Shown here one piece after another: positions 1 through 8,711 of a stretch of 22,669 bases of DNA. Source of the stretch: JAUWCW01 sp030609125 [NCBI: Candidatus Rokuibacteriota bacterium]. GTDB lineage: Bacteria; JAUVQV01. Position 1 is the first letter of the stretch; every line of letters starts with the position of its first letter. The stretch lies in the NCBI GenBank assembly GCA_030609125.1, contig JAUWCW010000004.1, forward strand, positions 1 through 22,669. Reading direction: 5' to 3'. Below the pieces are notes generated by a model that saw nothing but the letters and a program-made list of their open reading frames with translations, was not told where the DNA came from and made no database searches. The position numbers and the translations under genes were made by a program.

Positions 1-711
1 GCGGGGCTGGAGGTGCGAGACATCGTTCTGCAGCAGCTCGCTTCCTCCTACGCCGCCCTGACGGACGACGAAAAGGAGCTCGGCGTGGCCCTCGTCGATG
101 TGGGCGGGGGGACGACGGACATTGCCATCTTCGTTCAGGGAAGCATCTGGCACACATCGGTCCTGGCCCTCGGGGGGAACCACATCACCAACGACATGGC
201 CGTGGGCCTGCGAACGCCGACGGCCGAGGCGGAGAAGCTCAAGAAAAAGGCGGGGTGCGCCCTGACGTCAATGGTGACGGGCGACGAGACGGTGGAGGTT
301 CCGTCAGTGGGTGGAAGGGACGCGAGGGTGATTTCCCGCCACGTCATGGCGGAGATCATCGAGCCCCGGGCGGAAGAGATCTTCGCCCTCGCCAAGCGCG
401 AGATCCAGAAGTCCGGCTTCGAGGAGATGATCGCCTCCGGCGTGGTGATCAGCGGTGGGACGGTCATCCTTGAAGGAATGCCGGAGCTTGCGGAGCAGGT
501 CTTCGACCTCCCCGTCCGGAGGGGGGTTCCCCGGGATATCGGCGGTCTGGTGGATATCATCAGCAGCCCGATCTACACCACCGGAGCGGGCCTGGTCCTT
601 TACGGCATGAAGCATCAGGACGCCGGCCGCTTCGGAAGAGTGAGCAGTGACGACCGCCTGTTCGGGCGCGTGTTCAAGAGGATGAAAGATTGGTTTCAGG
701 AGTTTTTCTAA
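1..711 (+). CDS. ftsA: Cell division protein FtsA, C-terminal part (5' end outside window)
   Basis: The reading frame is open from base 1, so the gene begins upstream; about 236 C-terminal residues are present. FtsA is an actin-like ATPase that anchors FtsZ polymers to the inner membrane and recruits the later divisome. The sequence shows the actin-fold phosphate-2 motif (VDVGGGTTDIAIF), a second glycine-rich nucleotide motif (VVISGGTVILEG) and a late GAGLVLYG segment typical of FtsA. The last 15 residues (GRVFKRMKDWFQEFF) form a basic/aromatic amphipathic helix, the expected membrane-targeting sequence, so the 3' end looks intact. ftsZ follows after 21 bases, the usual dcw-cluster order, and the two are probably co-transcribed. 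The family call is very secure; only the N-terminal half is unseen. Confidence 0.96.
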   Translation, partial: AGLEVRDIVLQQLASSYAALTDDEKELGVALVDVGGGTTDIAIFVQGSIWHTSVLALGGNHITNDMAVGLRTPTAEAEKLKKKAGCALTSMVTGDETVEVPSVGGRDARVISRHVMAEIIEPRAEEIFALAKREIQKSGFEEMIASGVVISGGTVILEGMPELAEQVFDLPVRRGVPRDIGGLVDIISSPIYTTGAGLVLYGMKHQDAGRFGRVSSDDRLFGRVFKRMKDWFQEFF

Positions 712-732
712 ACCGGAAGGGGAGGTGAGAGA

Positions 733-1872
733 ATGAATTTTGAGTTCGAAGAAGAAATGGTGACGGGAGCGGACATCCGCGTCATCGGCCTGGGCGGCGG
801 CGGAGGCAACGCCATCAACACGATGATCTGCTCCGGCATCGAGAACGTGAAGTTCATCGCGGCCAACACGGACATGCAGGCCCTGAGCACGTCCCTGGCG
901 CCGCTGAAGCTTCAACTCGGCGCCAAGCTGACGAGGGGCCTGGGGGCGGGAGCGAACCCGGAGATCGGCTGCAAGGCGGCCATGGAAGATTCCGCCAGGA
1001 TCGCCGAAGCCATCCAGGATGCGGACATGCTCTTTCTTACCGCGGGCCTGGGGGGCGGCACGGGAACGGGGGCGGCGCCGGTGGTGGCGAAGGTCGCCAA
1101 GGAACTGGACATCCTCACCGTCGGAGTGGTGACAAAACCCTTTCCCTTCGAGGGGCAGCGCCGCGCGCGTCAGGCCGAGGAGGGCCTGAGGGAGCTGAGA
1201 GACGTAGTGGACACCCTGATCGTCATTCCCAACCAGCGGCTTCTCGGCATCGTTGAGCGGAAGACGACCCTCCTGGAAGCCTTCCAGATGGCCGACGACG
1301 TTCTGCAGCAGGCCGTCCGGGGGATTTCGGATCTCATCACCGTTCCCGGCCTCATCAACCTCGATTTCGCCGACGTGAGAACCATTATGGCCAGGATGGG
1401 AAGGGCCGTGATGGGGACCGGTGTCGCCCGGGGAGAGAACCGGGCGGTGGAAGCGGCCCAGAAGGCTATAGCGTCTCCGCTTCTCGAAGAAGGGTCCATC
1501 GAAGGCGCCGAGGGTGTGCTGGTAAACATCACCGGCGGGCCCGATCTGGCCCTGCAGGAAGTGACGGATTCGCTGAACATCATCCAGAAGGCGGCGGACG
1601 AACAGGCCCATATCATCTTCGGTTCAGTGGTCAAGGAGGACCAGGAGGAGGATGTCGTCATCACCGTGATCGCCACGGGATTCGACAGCCAGCGGTGCAC
1701 CGACGAGCTTCCCCACTCCGTGGCCTTCCGGGCGCAGAAGGAGCGGGCCCTTGAGCGACCGGCTATCCGCCGCAGAAAGGTGAGCAACGGGCTGGACTTC
1801 TACTCTCCCGATGGAGACTTCGAAGAGGACGATCTGGACGTGCCGACCTTCCTCCGAAAGCAGGCAGACTGA
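733..1872 (+). CDS. ftsZ: Cell division protein FtsZ
   Basis: This is the tubulin-like GTPase that forms the Z-ring at mid-cell. The 379-residue length is normal. An N-terminal GGGGGNAIN nucleotide loop at about 21-29 is followed by the tubulin signature GGGTGTG at 107-113. The T7 (synergy) loop NLDFAD at 209-214 carries both catalytic aspartates (D211, D214). After a variable linker rich in acidic residues, the protein ends in the conserved peptide DVPTFLRK, which binds FtsA and other partners. The ATG is preceded by a strong GGAGGTGAG ribosome site. It lies 21 bases after ftsA, presumably in one operon. Nothing is unusual except a rather short linker. Confidence 0.99.
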   Translation: MNFEFEEEMVTGADIRVIGLGGGGGNAINTMICSGIENVKFIAANTDMQALSTSLAPLKLQLGAKLTRGLGAGANPEIGCKAAMEDSARIAEAIQDADMLFLTAGLGGGTGTGAAPVVAKVAKELDILTVGVVTKPFPFEGQRRARQAEEGLRELRDVVDTLIVIPNQRLLGIVERKTTLLEAFQMADDVLQQAVRGISDLITVPGLINLDFADVRTIMARMGRAVMGTGVARGENRAVEAAQKAIASPLLEEGSIEGAEGVLVNITGGPDLALQEVTDSLNIIQKAADEQAHIIFGSVVKEDQEEDVVITVIATGFDSQRCTDELPHSVAFRAQKERALERPAIRRRKVSNGLDFYSPDGDFEEDDLDVPTFLRKQAD

Positions 1873-1890
1873 CGGCGGAGCATGATTTGC

Positions 1891-1912
1891 ACTGCCCTCC
1901 GAAAGGAGGAGT
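1891..1912 (+). promoter_or_regulatory. Hairpin that covers the Shine-Dalgarno of the radical SAM gene
   Basis: CCTCC (1896-1900), a GAAA tetraloop (1901-1904) and GGAGG (1905-1909) make a perfect 5-bp stem. ACT/AGT (1891-1893/1910-1912) can extend it past a two-base bulge. The 3' arm is itself the Shine-Dalgarno of the gene starting at 1915. If it folds, translation start would be limited unless ribosomes or a factor open it. The structure is read directly from sequence; its function is inferred. Confidence 0.5.
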
Positions 1913-1914
1913 GA

Positions 1915-3582
1915 ATGCCTGCCCGGTCTGAGAAACAGGAGCCGGGCCGGGGAGAGCGGGGGTGGTCGCCTCCGCGTTTCGGCCGGAGTTTTCGTGTCGC
2001 CCTGGTCTATCCGGGCTCGTACCGGGCCGGCATGTCCTCCCTTGGCTTTCAGACCGTTCTGCACGGCTTCTCAGTTCTCGATGACGTCGCCGCCGGCCGG
2101 GTCTTTCTAGACGAGGAGGGCGAGGAGCTTATTCTCCTCGATGCCGCCGTCGATCCGGGCCGAGTCGATCTCCTCGCCTTCTCCGTCTCCGCTGAAAACG
2201 ACTACCCGCAGGTGCTGCGGATCCTTGCCCTCGCCGGCCTCCCTCTCCGCTCCGGCCTGCGGAAGCGGCCGCACCCTCTCGTTATCGCCGGAGGCATCGC
2301 TCCGAGCCTGAATCCCGAGCCCCTGGCGGAATTCATGGACGCCATTGTCCTGGGAGAGGGCGAGCAGGTTCTGGCGCCGCTCGTCGAGGCCGCACGGGAA
2401 AGCGGGGGGGGCGAGGCGGACAGGATGGCCCGCCTGGAAAAACTCTCGTCCGTGGAGGGGGTCTACGTCCCCTCCCTCTACGAACCCTCGTACGCCGCGG
2501 ACGGGACGCTGGCGGGATTCACCGCCGCGCCGCCGGCTCCGGCGAAAGTCGTCAGGGCAGTTACCCGCGACCTCGACCCCTACCCGGCTGTAAGCCGCAT
2601 CGTGGCGCCGGGGAGCGAATTCGAAGACCTCTTTCTGATGGAGGTGAATCGGGGGTGCGGGAGAGGATGCCGCTTCTGCGCCGCCGGTCATCTCATCCGG
2701 CCCCTGCGCCATCGCTCGCTGGAATCCCTGAAGGCTCTCGCCGATGAGGGGGCGCTGATGTTCGAGCGTTTCGGCCTCCTCGGCTCCGCCGTGGCGGACC
2801 ATCCGAGGATAAAGGATCTGATGAAGGCGCTCCTGGACCGGGGCCGGCAATTCTCCGTATCTTCGCTGAGGGTCGATCGCCTCGAGCCGGAGTTCCTGGA
2901 CCTGCTCAGGCGGGGCGGCTGCAGGACGGTGACTCTCGCTCCGGAGACGGGAAGCGAGCGCCTGCGCCGGGCCGTGGGCAAGCGCATAAGCGATGAGCAG
3001 ATCCTCGCCGCCGTCGAAGCGGCGGCGGCGGCGGGTATTCCCAACCTGAAGCTGTACTTCATGATAGGGCTGCCGACGGAGACCGCCGGGGACCGGGACG
3101 CCATAGCGGCCCTTCTGAGAAAGGTGAGGCACCGGGTGGTCTCCGCCAGCCGGGAGCACGGCCGAATCGGAACGATCAGGGCCAGTGTGAGCTGCTTCGT
3201 TCCGAAGGCCTGGACGCCCTTTCAGTGGCACCCCTTCGCGGACGTGAAAGAGCTCAAGGCGGCCTTGCGCCTCCTGTCGAAACAGATCGGGAAGATCCCC
3301 AACGTGACGGTAACTCACGATCTGCCCAAATGGGCCTACGTGCAGGCCCTGCTTTCCCGGGGAGACCGGCGGACGGCGGACATCCTGGAGAGGGTTCACC
3401 GTCTCGGAGGGGACTGGAGCCGGGCCCTCAGGGAGTCGCCCTTCAACCCCGATTTCCTCGTCTACCGTGCCCGTGATAAGGACGAGCTCTTCCCCTGGGA
3501 TTTCATCGGCACCGGCCTGCGCCGGGAGAGGCTGTGGCAGGAGTACGAGCGGGCCCTCGGGGAAGAGGCGGGGAAGACATGA
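1915..3582 (+). CDS. Radical SAM protein with N-terminal B12-binding-like domain, function unknown
   Basis: The product has 555 residues. The N-terminal part (about 25-150) begins FRVALVYPGSYRAGMSSLGFQ and contains IAGGIAPSLNPEPLAEF and VLGEGE segments, as in the cobalamin-binding-like domain that precedes many radical SAM enzymes of the YgiQ/MiaB-like type. The cluster motif CGRGCRFC gives C248, C252 and C255, which would hold the [4Fe-4S] centre that cleaves S-adenosylmethionine. TLAPETGSERLRR and NLKLYFMIGLPTE are typical beta-strand segments of the radical SAM barrel. The substrate cannot be told from sequence. The ATG has an AAAGGAGGAG ribosome site, and the stop overlaps the pgeF start (ATGA). 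Position directly after ftsZ suggests co-expression with division genes but does not prove a division role. Confidence 0.85.
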   Translation: MPARSEKQEPGRGERGWSPPRFGRSFRVALVYPGSYRAGMSSLGFQTVLHGFSVLDDVAAGRVFLDEEGEELILLDAAVDPGRVDLLAFSVSAENDYPQVLRILALAGLPLRSGLRKRPHPLVIAGGIAPSLNPEPLAEFMDAIVLGEGEQVLAPLVEAARESGGGEADRMARLEKLSSVEGVYVPSLYEPSYAADGTLAGFTAAPPAPAKVVRAVTRDLDPYPAVSRIVAPGSEFEDLFLMEVNRGCGRGCRFCAAGHLIRPLRHRSLESLKALADEGALMFERFGLLGSAVADHPRIKDLMKALLDRGRQFSVSSLRVDRLEPEFLDLLRRGGCRTVTLAPETGSERLRRAVGKRISDEQILAAVEAAAAAGIPNLKLYFMIGLPTETAGDRDAIAALLRKVRHRVVSASREHGRIGTIRASVSCFVPKAWTPFQWHPFADVKELKAALRLLSKQIGKIPNVTVTHDLPKWAYVQALLSRGDRRTADILERVHRLGGDWSRALRESPFNPDFLVYRARDKDELFPWDFIGTGLRRERLWQEYERALGEEAGKT

Positions 3583-4397
3583 CGGACATGGTTGTTCACG
3601 AGTACCGCCGCGGCCGCCTATCCCGCCTGGCCCTGGATCTTCTCGAGAAGCGCGGTGTGAGTCACGGCTTCACGCTCCGCTACGGCGGCGTGAGCCGGGG
3701 GGCTTTCGCCAGCCTCAACTTCACGTCCCGGCAGGGGGACGACCCGGAGCGGGTGCGAGAAAACTGGCGGCGCCTGGAGGAAGCGGCCGCCCTTCCGTCC
3801 CGCCGCTGGGCCCTGGTCAGCCAGATTCACGGGGCGGTGGTGGTGAGGGCCGCCGCCGGCGCCGCTTGCCACCACCGGCTCGACTGCCCTCCCGCCGACG
3901 CCATCGTCACGTCGCGCAGGGGGGTGACACTGGGAATCCTCACGGCGGACTGTCTCCCGGTGATCGTTGCCTCCGCGGACGGAGCCGCGGCGGGTGTGGC
4001 CCACGCCGGGTGGAAAGGCACCCTGGAGGGGGTGGCGGTCAGGGCCCTGGAGTCCTTGGGGGGAGGGGACCCCGCCGGGGCAGCGGCGGGGCTGGGGCCG
4101 GCGATCGGAGCCTGCTGCTACCAGGTGGGCGACGAAGTCTATGAGGCTTTCCGGGAAAAATGGGGAGCCGGTTTTGTGCGGAAGGTCTTCAAACGGTCCG
4201 AGCCGTGGAGACTCGATCTGCAGAAGGCCAACGCCGTCCAGCTTATCGAGGCGGGCCTGAAGACGGGGAACATAGGTGTCGTTCCCCTCTGCACCTGCTG
4301 CAGGAAGGACCTTTTCTTCAGCCACCGCCGCGACGGCGAGAGGACGGGAAGAATGCTCGCCTACGCCTGCGTTTCCTCCGCCGGCGCCGCCGACTGA
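3579..4397 (+). CDS. pgeF: Peptidoglycan-editing/laccase-domain protein PgeF (YfiH/YlmD family)
   Basis: This 272-residue member of the multicopper polyphenol oxidase (laccase-domain) family is a cytoplasmic zinc protein. Family members have been linked to removal of mis-incorporated residues from peptidoglycan precursors and to purine nucleoside phosphorolysis. The zinc ligands are visible as H84 (SQIHG), C125 (TADCLP) and H142 (HAGWKG). The conserved tail CTCCRKDLFFSHRRDG is present. The chosen ATG at 3579 overlaps the upstream stop as ATGA, implying translational coupling; the frame is open further 5' (to 3534), but those residues have no family match. A second ATG lies three codons in. 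A role in wall maintenance would fit the neighbouring division genes. Confidence 0.93.
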   Translation: MTDMVVHEYRRGRLSRLALDLLEKRGVSHGFTLRYGGVSRGAFASLNFTSRQGDDPERVRENWRRLEEAAALPSRRWALVSQIHGAVVVRAAAGAACHHRLDCPPADAIVTSRRGVTLGILTADCLPVIVASADGAAAGVAHAGWKGTLEGVAVRALESLGGGDPAGAAAGLGPAIGACCYQVGDEVYEAFREKWGAGFVRKVFKRSEPWRLDLQKANAVQLIEAGLKTGNIGVVPLCTCCRKDLFFSHRRDGERTGRMLAYACVSSAGAAD

Positions 4398-4400
4398 GCC

Positions 4401-4420
4401 GTCCGGCCCCGTCCGGCCCC
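4401..4420 (+). repeat. Tandem direct repeat, two copies of a 10-bp unit
   Basis: GTCCGGCCCC occurs twice head to tail right after the pgeF stop and is followed by a further GTC. It is too small to have a known role and may be slippage-generated spacer. Confidence 0.6.
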
Positions 4421-4425
4421 GTCAC

Positions 4426-4453
4426 TTGACAGCCCGGTGCGCGTCCGGAGAAT
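4426..4453 (+). promoter_or_regulatory. Possible weak sigma-70 promoter before yggS
   Basis: A perfect -35 TTGACA (4426-4431) is followed after 16 bases by GAGAAT (4448-4453), which has 4 of 6 consensus bases. Transcription would then start only a few bases before the yggS ATG, leaving almost no leader, so this is doubtful. Confidence 0.3.
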
Positions 4454-4461
4454 GGGTTGTC

Positions 4462-5169
4462 ATGACCTCCGGAAGAATGACGGTGGCGCAGGCCCTGGGC
4501 GAGGTCCGCTCCCGGATCTCCGCGGCGGCGAAGCGATCGGGCAGGTCCGCCGGCGAAGTGGCGCTTCTGGCGGTGACCAAGACGGTTTCCCCCGAAAGAA
4601 TCCGGGAGGCCGTGGCCGCCGGGCAGACTCTCTTCGGGGAGAACCGTGTCCAGGAGGCCCGGGTCAAGATAGAGGCCGTCGGATCGGCGGTGACCTGGCA
4701 CATGATCGGTCATCTGCAAAAGAACAAGGCAAGAGCGGCGGCGGAGCTCTTTGCCGCCGTCCAGTCCGTCGACTCGGTTGCACTGGCGGCGGCGCTGGCT
4801 CGGCGGGCGGGGGAGGCGGGCAGGAGGCTCGAGATCTTCATCCAGGTGAAAGAGGCCGAGGAGGAGGCAAAGAGCGGAATCCGCCCCGAAGAGGCCCCCT
4901 CCCTCATTGAGTCCATAGCCGGTTTTCCCAGCCTGGTCCTGAGGGGCCTGATGAGCATTCCCCCCTGGCCGGAAGATCCGGAAGATTCCCGTCCGTACTT
5001 TGCCCGCCTGCGGCGACTGCGGGAGGAGTGGGACGGCAGCTGTTGCCCTCCCGGCACTCTCAGGGATCTCTCCATGGGGATGACTGCCGACTACGAGGTC
5101 GCCGTGGAGGAGGGGGCGACCATCGTCAGGGTCGGAAGCGCCATCTTCGGCCCGCGATCGTATCGGTGA
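4462..5169 (+). CDS. yggS: PLP homeostasis protein, YggS family
   Basis: The 235-residue, single-domain fold-type III pyridoxal phosphate protein (YggS/PROSC/YlmE) helps balance free vitamin B6 and amino/keto-acid pools and has no firm enzymatic reaction. The cofactor lysine is K40 in LLAVTKTVSP. HMIGHLQKNK and the C-terminal SMGMTADYEVAVEEG...VRVGSAIFG phosphate-binding segment are also present. The frame is open to 4276, but the family match begins near the chosen ATG, which has a GGAG 11 bases upstream; an ATG at 4477 is a second option. The gene lies 64 bases after pgeF. In many bacteria yggS sits with yggT, proC and yggU; here proC and yggU follow and yggT is absent. Confidence 0.94.
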   Translation: MTSGRMTVAQALGEVRSRISAAAKRSGRSAGEVALLAVTKTVSPERIREAVAAGQTLFGENRVQEARVKIEAVGSAVTWHMIGHLQKNKARAAAELFAAVQSVDSVALAAALARRAGEAGRRLEIFIQVKEAEEEAKSGIRPEEAPSLIESIAGFPSLVLRGLMSIPPWPEDPEDSRPYFARLRRLREEWDGSCCPPGTLRDLSMGMTADYEVAVEEGATIVRVGSAIFGPRSYR

Positions 5170-5182
5170 AAGGGGGTTTTCC

Positions 5183-5211
5183 TTGACAGGGTTTTTCCCT
5201 CACGGTAAAAG
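5183..5211 (+). promoter_or_regulatory. Sigma-70-type promoter for proC-yggU
   Basis: TTGACA (5183-5188) and TAAAAG (5206-5211) are separated by exactly 17 bases. The predicted leader of about 60 bases contains a 6-bp stem, CCGGCA (5222-5227) with TGCCGG (5237-5242), before the GGGAGG ribosome site. Confidence 0.6.
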
Positions 5212-5277
5212 ACCGGTGTCTCCGGCAGGTTGGCGTTGCCGGGCGGGACCGGATCATCAGCGAACGGGAGGCGGGAC

Positions 5278-6090
5278 GTGCAGAAGAAGAAGATCGGATT
5301 CATAGGGGCGGGAAACATGGGCGAGGCGCTCGTCAAGGGGCTGCTTTCTGCCGGGTTGTTCGGCCCCGGGAGCGTTCTGGTCAGCGATCCGAGCAGGAAG
5401 AGAGAGGCCGTTCTGGTCAGGGCGTACGGGGTGAAAAAGGTCTCGGGCAACGCGGCACTGGTGAGCGGTGCGGACATCGTCGTTCTTGCCGTAAAACCGG
5501 CGAAAGTCAACAGCGTGCTCAAGGAAGTCGGCGCCGTCCTCGACCGGAGCAAGCTCCTGATATCGGTGGCCGCGGGGGTCTCTCTTTTCCAGATAGAATC
5601 CAGGCTCAAGACACCGGCGCGCCTGGTTCGGGCGATGCCCAACACCCCTGCCCTCGTCGGCGAAGGAGCCACGGCGGTCTGCTGCGGCCGCACCGTGACG
5701 GCGGCGGACCGGAAGCTCGTGATGCGTGTCTTCGGCGCCGTGGGGCGGGTTGTTGAGCTCGAGGAATCGCTCATGGATGCGGTGACGGGGCTGTCGGGGA
5801 GCGGACCGGCCTACGTCTTCTCCCTTATCCAGGGAATGGCGGACGGCGGTGTGAGAGAAGGTCTGCCGAGGGCGACGGCCCTGGAATTGGCCGCTCAGAC
5901 GGTCCTCGGCTCGGCCCGCATGGTTCTTGAAACAGGCAAGCACCCTCTGCAGCTTCGCGACCAGGTAGCCTCCCCGGGAGGCACGACCATCCAGGGGATA
6001 GGCGTGCTGCAGGAGACGGGCTTCGAAGGAATGGTCATGGAGGCCGTCAGGGCAGCCACCGAGAGGTCGCGCCAACTGTCGGAGCAGTGA
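5278..6090 (+). CDS. proC: Pyrroline-5-carboxylate reductase
   Basis: ProC catalyses the last step of proline synthesis, NAD(P)H-dependent reduction of pyrroline-5-carboxylate, in the cytoplasm. The 270 residues match the family length. The N-terminal Rossmann motif GFIGAGNMGEA lies just after the start, with MPNTPALVGEG in mid-protein. The C-terminal signature region includes GLSGSGPAYVF and SPGGTTIQGIGVLQ. The GTG start is chosen because GGGAGG lies six bases upstream; the frame extends to a TTG at 5230, but those residues are not family-like. The stop overlaps the GTG of yggU (GTGA). Its own promoter suggests it is uncoupled in part from yggS. Confidence 0.96.
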   Translation: MQKKKIGFIGAGNMGEALVKGLLSAGLFGPGSVLVSDPSRKREAVLVRAYGVKKVSGNAALVSGADIVVLAVKPAKVNSVLKEVGAVLDRSKLLISVAAGVSLFQIESRLKTPARLVRAMPNTPALVGEGATAVCCGRTVTAADRKLVMRVFGAVGRVVELEESLMDAVTGLSGSGPAYVFSLIQGMADGGVREGLPRATALELAAQTVLGSARMVLETGKHPLQLRDQVASPGGTTIQGIGVLQETGFEGMVMEAVRAATERSRQLSEQ

Positions 6091-6395
6091 CACGGCTGAA
6101 GGTCCGCCCCGCCGCTGACGGCGCCGCACTGGAAGTTCGCCTTCATCCCCGGTCATCGCGAAGGGGAGCGGGCGGCTTGAGGGACGGGGCTCTTGTGCTG
6201 CGTGTGAATGCCCCTCCCCTGGAGGGGAAGGCCAACGAGGAGGCGCGGAAGCTTCTTGCCGGGCTCCTCGGGCTGCCACGTTCGCGGGTGACCCTCGCCG
6301 CCGGCGCCAGGTCGAGAAACAAGGTGTTTCACCTTTCGGGCGTGACGCCCGAGGATCTCACGCGACGCCTGATGAAGGTAACAAAAAGCACTTGA
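6087..6395 (+). CDS. yggU: DUF167 family protein YggU
   Basis: The 102-residue member of the UPF0235/DUF167 family is a small alpha/beta cytoplasmic protein of unknown biochemical role. The hallmark segment APPLEGKANEEARKLLAGLL and the following SRVTLAAGARSRNKVF are intact. The GTG start overlaps the proC stop by 4 bases, so translation is probably coupled. The stop codon lies inside the -35 box of the rho promoter. The last part of the gene holds a perfect 15-base palindrome (6337-6351, CGGGCGT-G-ACGCCCG), which may be chance in GC-rich coding DNA. Confidence 0.9.
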   Translation: MTRLKVRPAADGAALEVRLHPRSSRRGAGGLRDGALVLRVNAPPLEGKANEEARKLLAGLLGLPRSRVTLAAGARSRNKVFHLSGVTPEDLTRRLMKVTKST

Positions 6396-6420
6396 CAGGC
6401 GGGGGAGAAAGGGGTAGTTT
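6392..6420 (+). promoter_or_regulatory. Sigma-70-type promoter for rho
   Basis: TTGACA (6392-6397) and TAGTTT (6415-6420) have 17-base spacing; the -10 keeps the three most conserved positions (T1, A2, T6). It overlaps the yggU stop codon. It would make a transcript starting near 6427 with an untranslated leader of about 215 bases. Confidence 0.5.
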
Positions 6421-6640
6421 CCAAGTATTCTCGTAATAAATCACCGTCAGGTATCTTGCCCCGGAAAACAAAACCGCATAGAAGAGTTGAGAAAGAACCT
6501 GTTTCCAAGCTGAGATAAAAGCAGTCGGGACATCCGTCCGCAGTGTGCAGAAGATAATCCAGAGGTAAAGCCGCCTGATCTCGCGTCGTATCGATTTTTT
6601 CCCCTGAAGATTCCGGGGGAGCCCATTCCAGGAGGAAAGC
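6421..6640 (+). promoter_or_regulatory. Long 5' leader of rho, probably regulatory
   Basis: This gene-free stretch is clearly more AT-rich than its surroundings. It contains a T6 run (6595-6600), then a short CCCC/GGGG stem (6601-6604 with 6616-6619), just before the AGGAGG ribosome site of rho. The 9-base word GTTTCCAAG occurs at its upstream edge (6417-6425) and again at 6501-6509. rho genes in other bacteria control themselves by Rho-dependent attenuation in such leaders; that this one does so is inferred. No convincing short ORF with a ribosome site was found. Confidence 0.45.
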
Positions 6641-7888
<1,248 letters not shown>

Positions 7889-7889
7889 C

Positions 7890-8684
7890 ATGCGGCCCGT
7901 AAAGATCGCCGCCATCCAGATGTCCCTCCGGGAGGGAGACGTGGAGGGCAACACCGCCAAAGCCCTCTCTTTTCTCGAGCAGGCCGGAGGCGCGGGGATG
8001 ACCCTTGCCGTTCTCCCCGAGATGTGGTGGACGGGATTTTCCTACCGCCGGCTTCCCGGCTTCGCTGACGGCACGCCGGCTTCCCTCCGTGCCGTCGGGG
8101 ACGTGGCCCGCAGGCACGGCATGGCCGTGGTGGGGAGCTGGCCGGAAAAGGAAGGCGACAGGATCTACAACACCGCCTACGTCATCGGTTCCGACGGATC
8201 TGTTCGCGGCTCCTACCGCAAGGCCCATCTCTTCAGCCCGATGAAGGAAGACGTCTTTCTCGCCTCCGGCGACAGTCTTACCGTGGTGAAGATGGAGTTC
8301 GGCGCCCTGGGCGTGCTCCTCTGCTACGACCTGCGTTTTCCGGAGATTGTCCGCCGCCTGGCCCTCGAGGGAGCGGAGCTCGTCGTTGTTCCGTCCCAGT
8401 GGCCGGAGGCCCGCATCGATCACTTCTGGACGCTTCTGCGGGCCAGGGCCATCGAGAACCAGCTCTTTGTCGCCGGGGCCAACAGGGCGGGGATGGGGGG
8501 CACAGTCCGCTTCGGCGGATATTCGGGCGTGATCAATCCCCGCGGAGAGACCTCCGGCGAGTGCGGCAGCGACGAGTGCGTCGCCATCGCCGAGATCGAC
8601 CTCGACGAGGTCGCGAAGGTCCGCGAGGAGATCTGCTACCTCGACGACCGCGTTCCCGCCGTCGACGACATAGTGTCGCGGTAG
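7890..8684 (+). CDS. Carbon-nitrogen hydrolase, probable omega-amidase (YafV/Nit2-like)
   Basis: The 264-residue nitrilase-superfamily enzyme has the complete Glu-Lys-Cys triad: E44 (LPEMWWTGFS), K111 (YRKAHLF) and C145 (LLCYDLRFPE). The PEMWxTGFS and WPEARIDHFWTLLRARAIENQ segments resemble YafV/Nit2 omega-amidases, which hydrolyse 2-oxoglutaramate or related acids to ammonia and a keto acid and clean up transaminase by-products. N-carbamoyl-amine hydrolase or another amidase is possible. The ATG is one base after the rho stop and has no clear ribosome site, so translation may depend on re-initiation by ribosomes finishing rho. The C-terminus converges on the cinA-like gene with 27 bases between stops. 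Confidence 0.85.
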   Translation: MRPVKIAAIQMSLREGDVEGNTAKALSFLEQAGGAGMTLAVLPEMWWTGFSYRRLPGFADGTPASLRAVGDVARRHGMAVVGSWPEKEGDRIYNTAYVIGSDGSVRGSYRKAHLFSPMKEDVFLASGDSLTVVKMEFGALGVLLCYDLRFPEIVRRLALEGAELVVVPSQWPEARIDHFWTLLRARAIENQLFVAGANRAGMGGTVRFGGYSGVINPRGETSGECGSDECVAIAEIDLDEVAKVREEICYLDDRVPAVDDIVSR

Positions 8685-8711
8685 TATTCTTCCGCCGGCC
8701 TCGCTGCCCGA

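Noticed and set aside
304-1611. Long minus-strand open frame (435 codons) across ftsA and ftsZ
   Set aside because: It lies wholly antisense to two certain genes, has a low-complexity H/R/G/P-rich product, no ribosome site and no family motif; such frames are common in GC-rich DNA.
6337-6351. Perfect palindrome CGGGCGT-G-ACGCCCG as an operator for rho
   Set aside because: It lies inside yggU codons, 41 bases upstream of the -35 box, and GC palindromes of this size can arise in coding DNA; it is noted in the yggU entry only.
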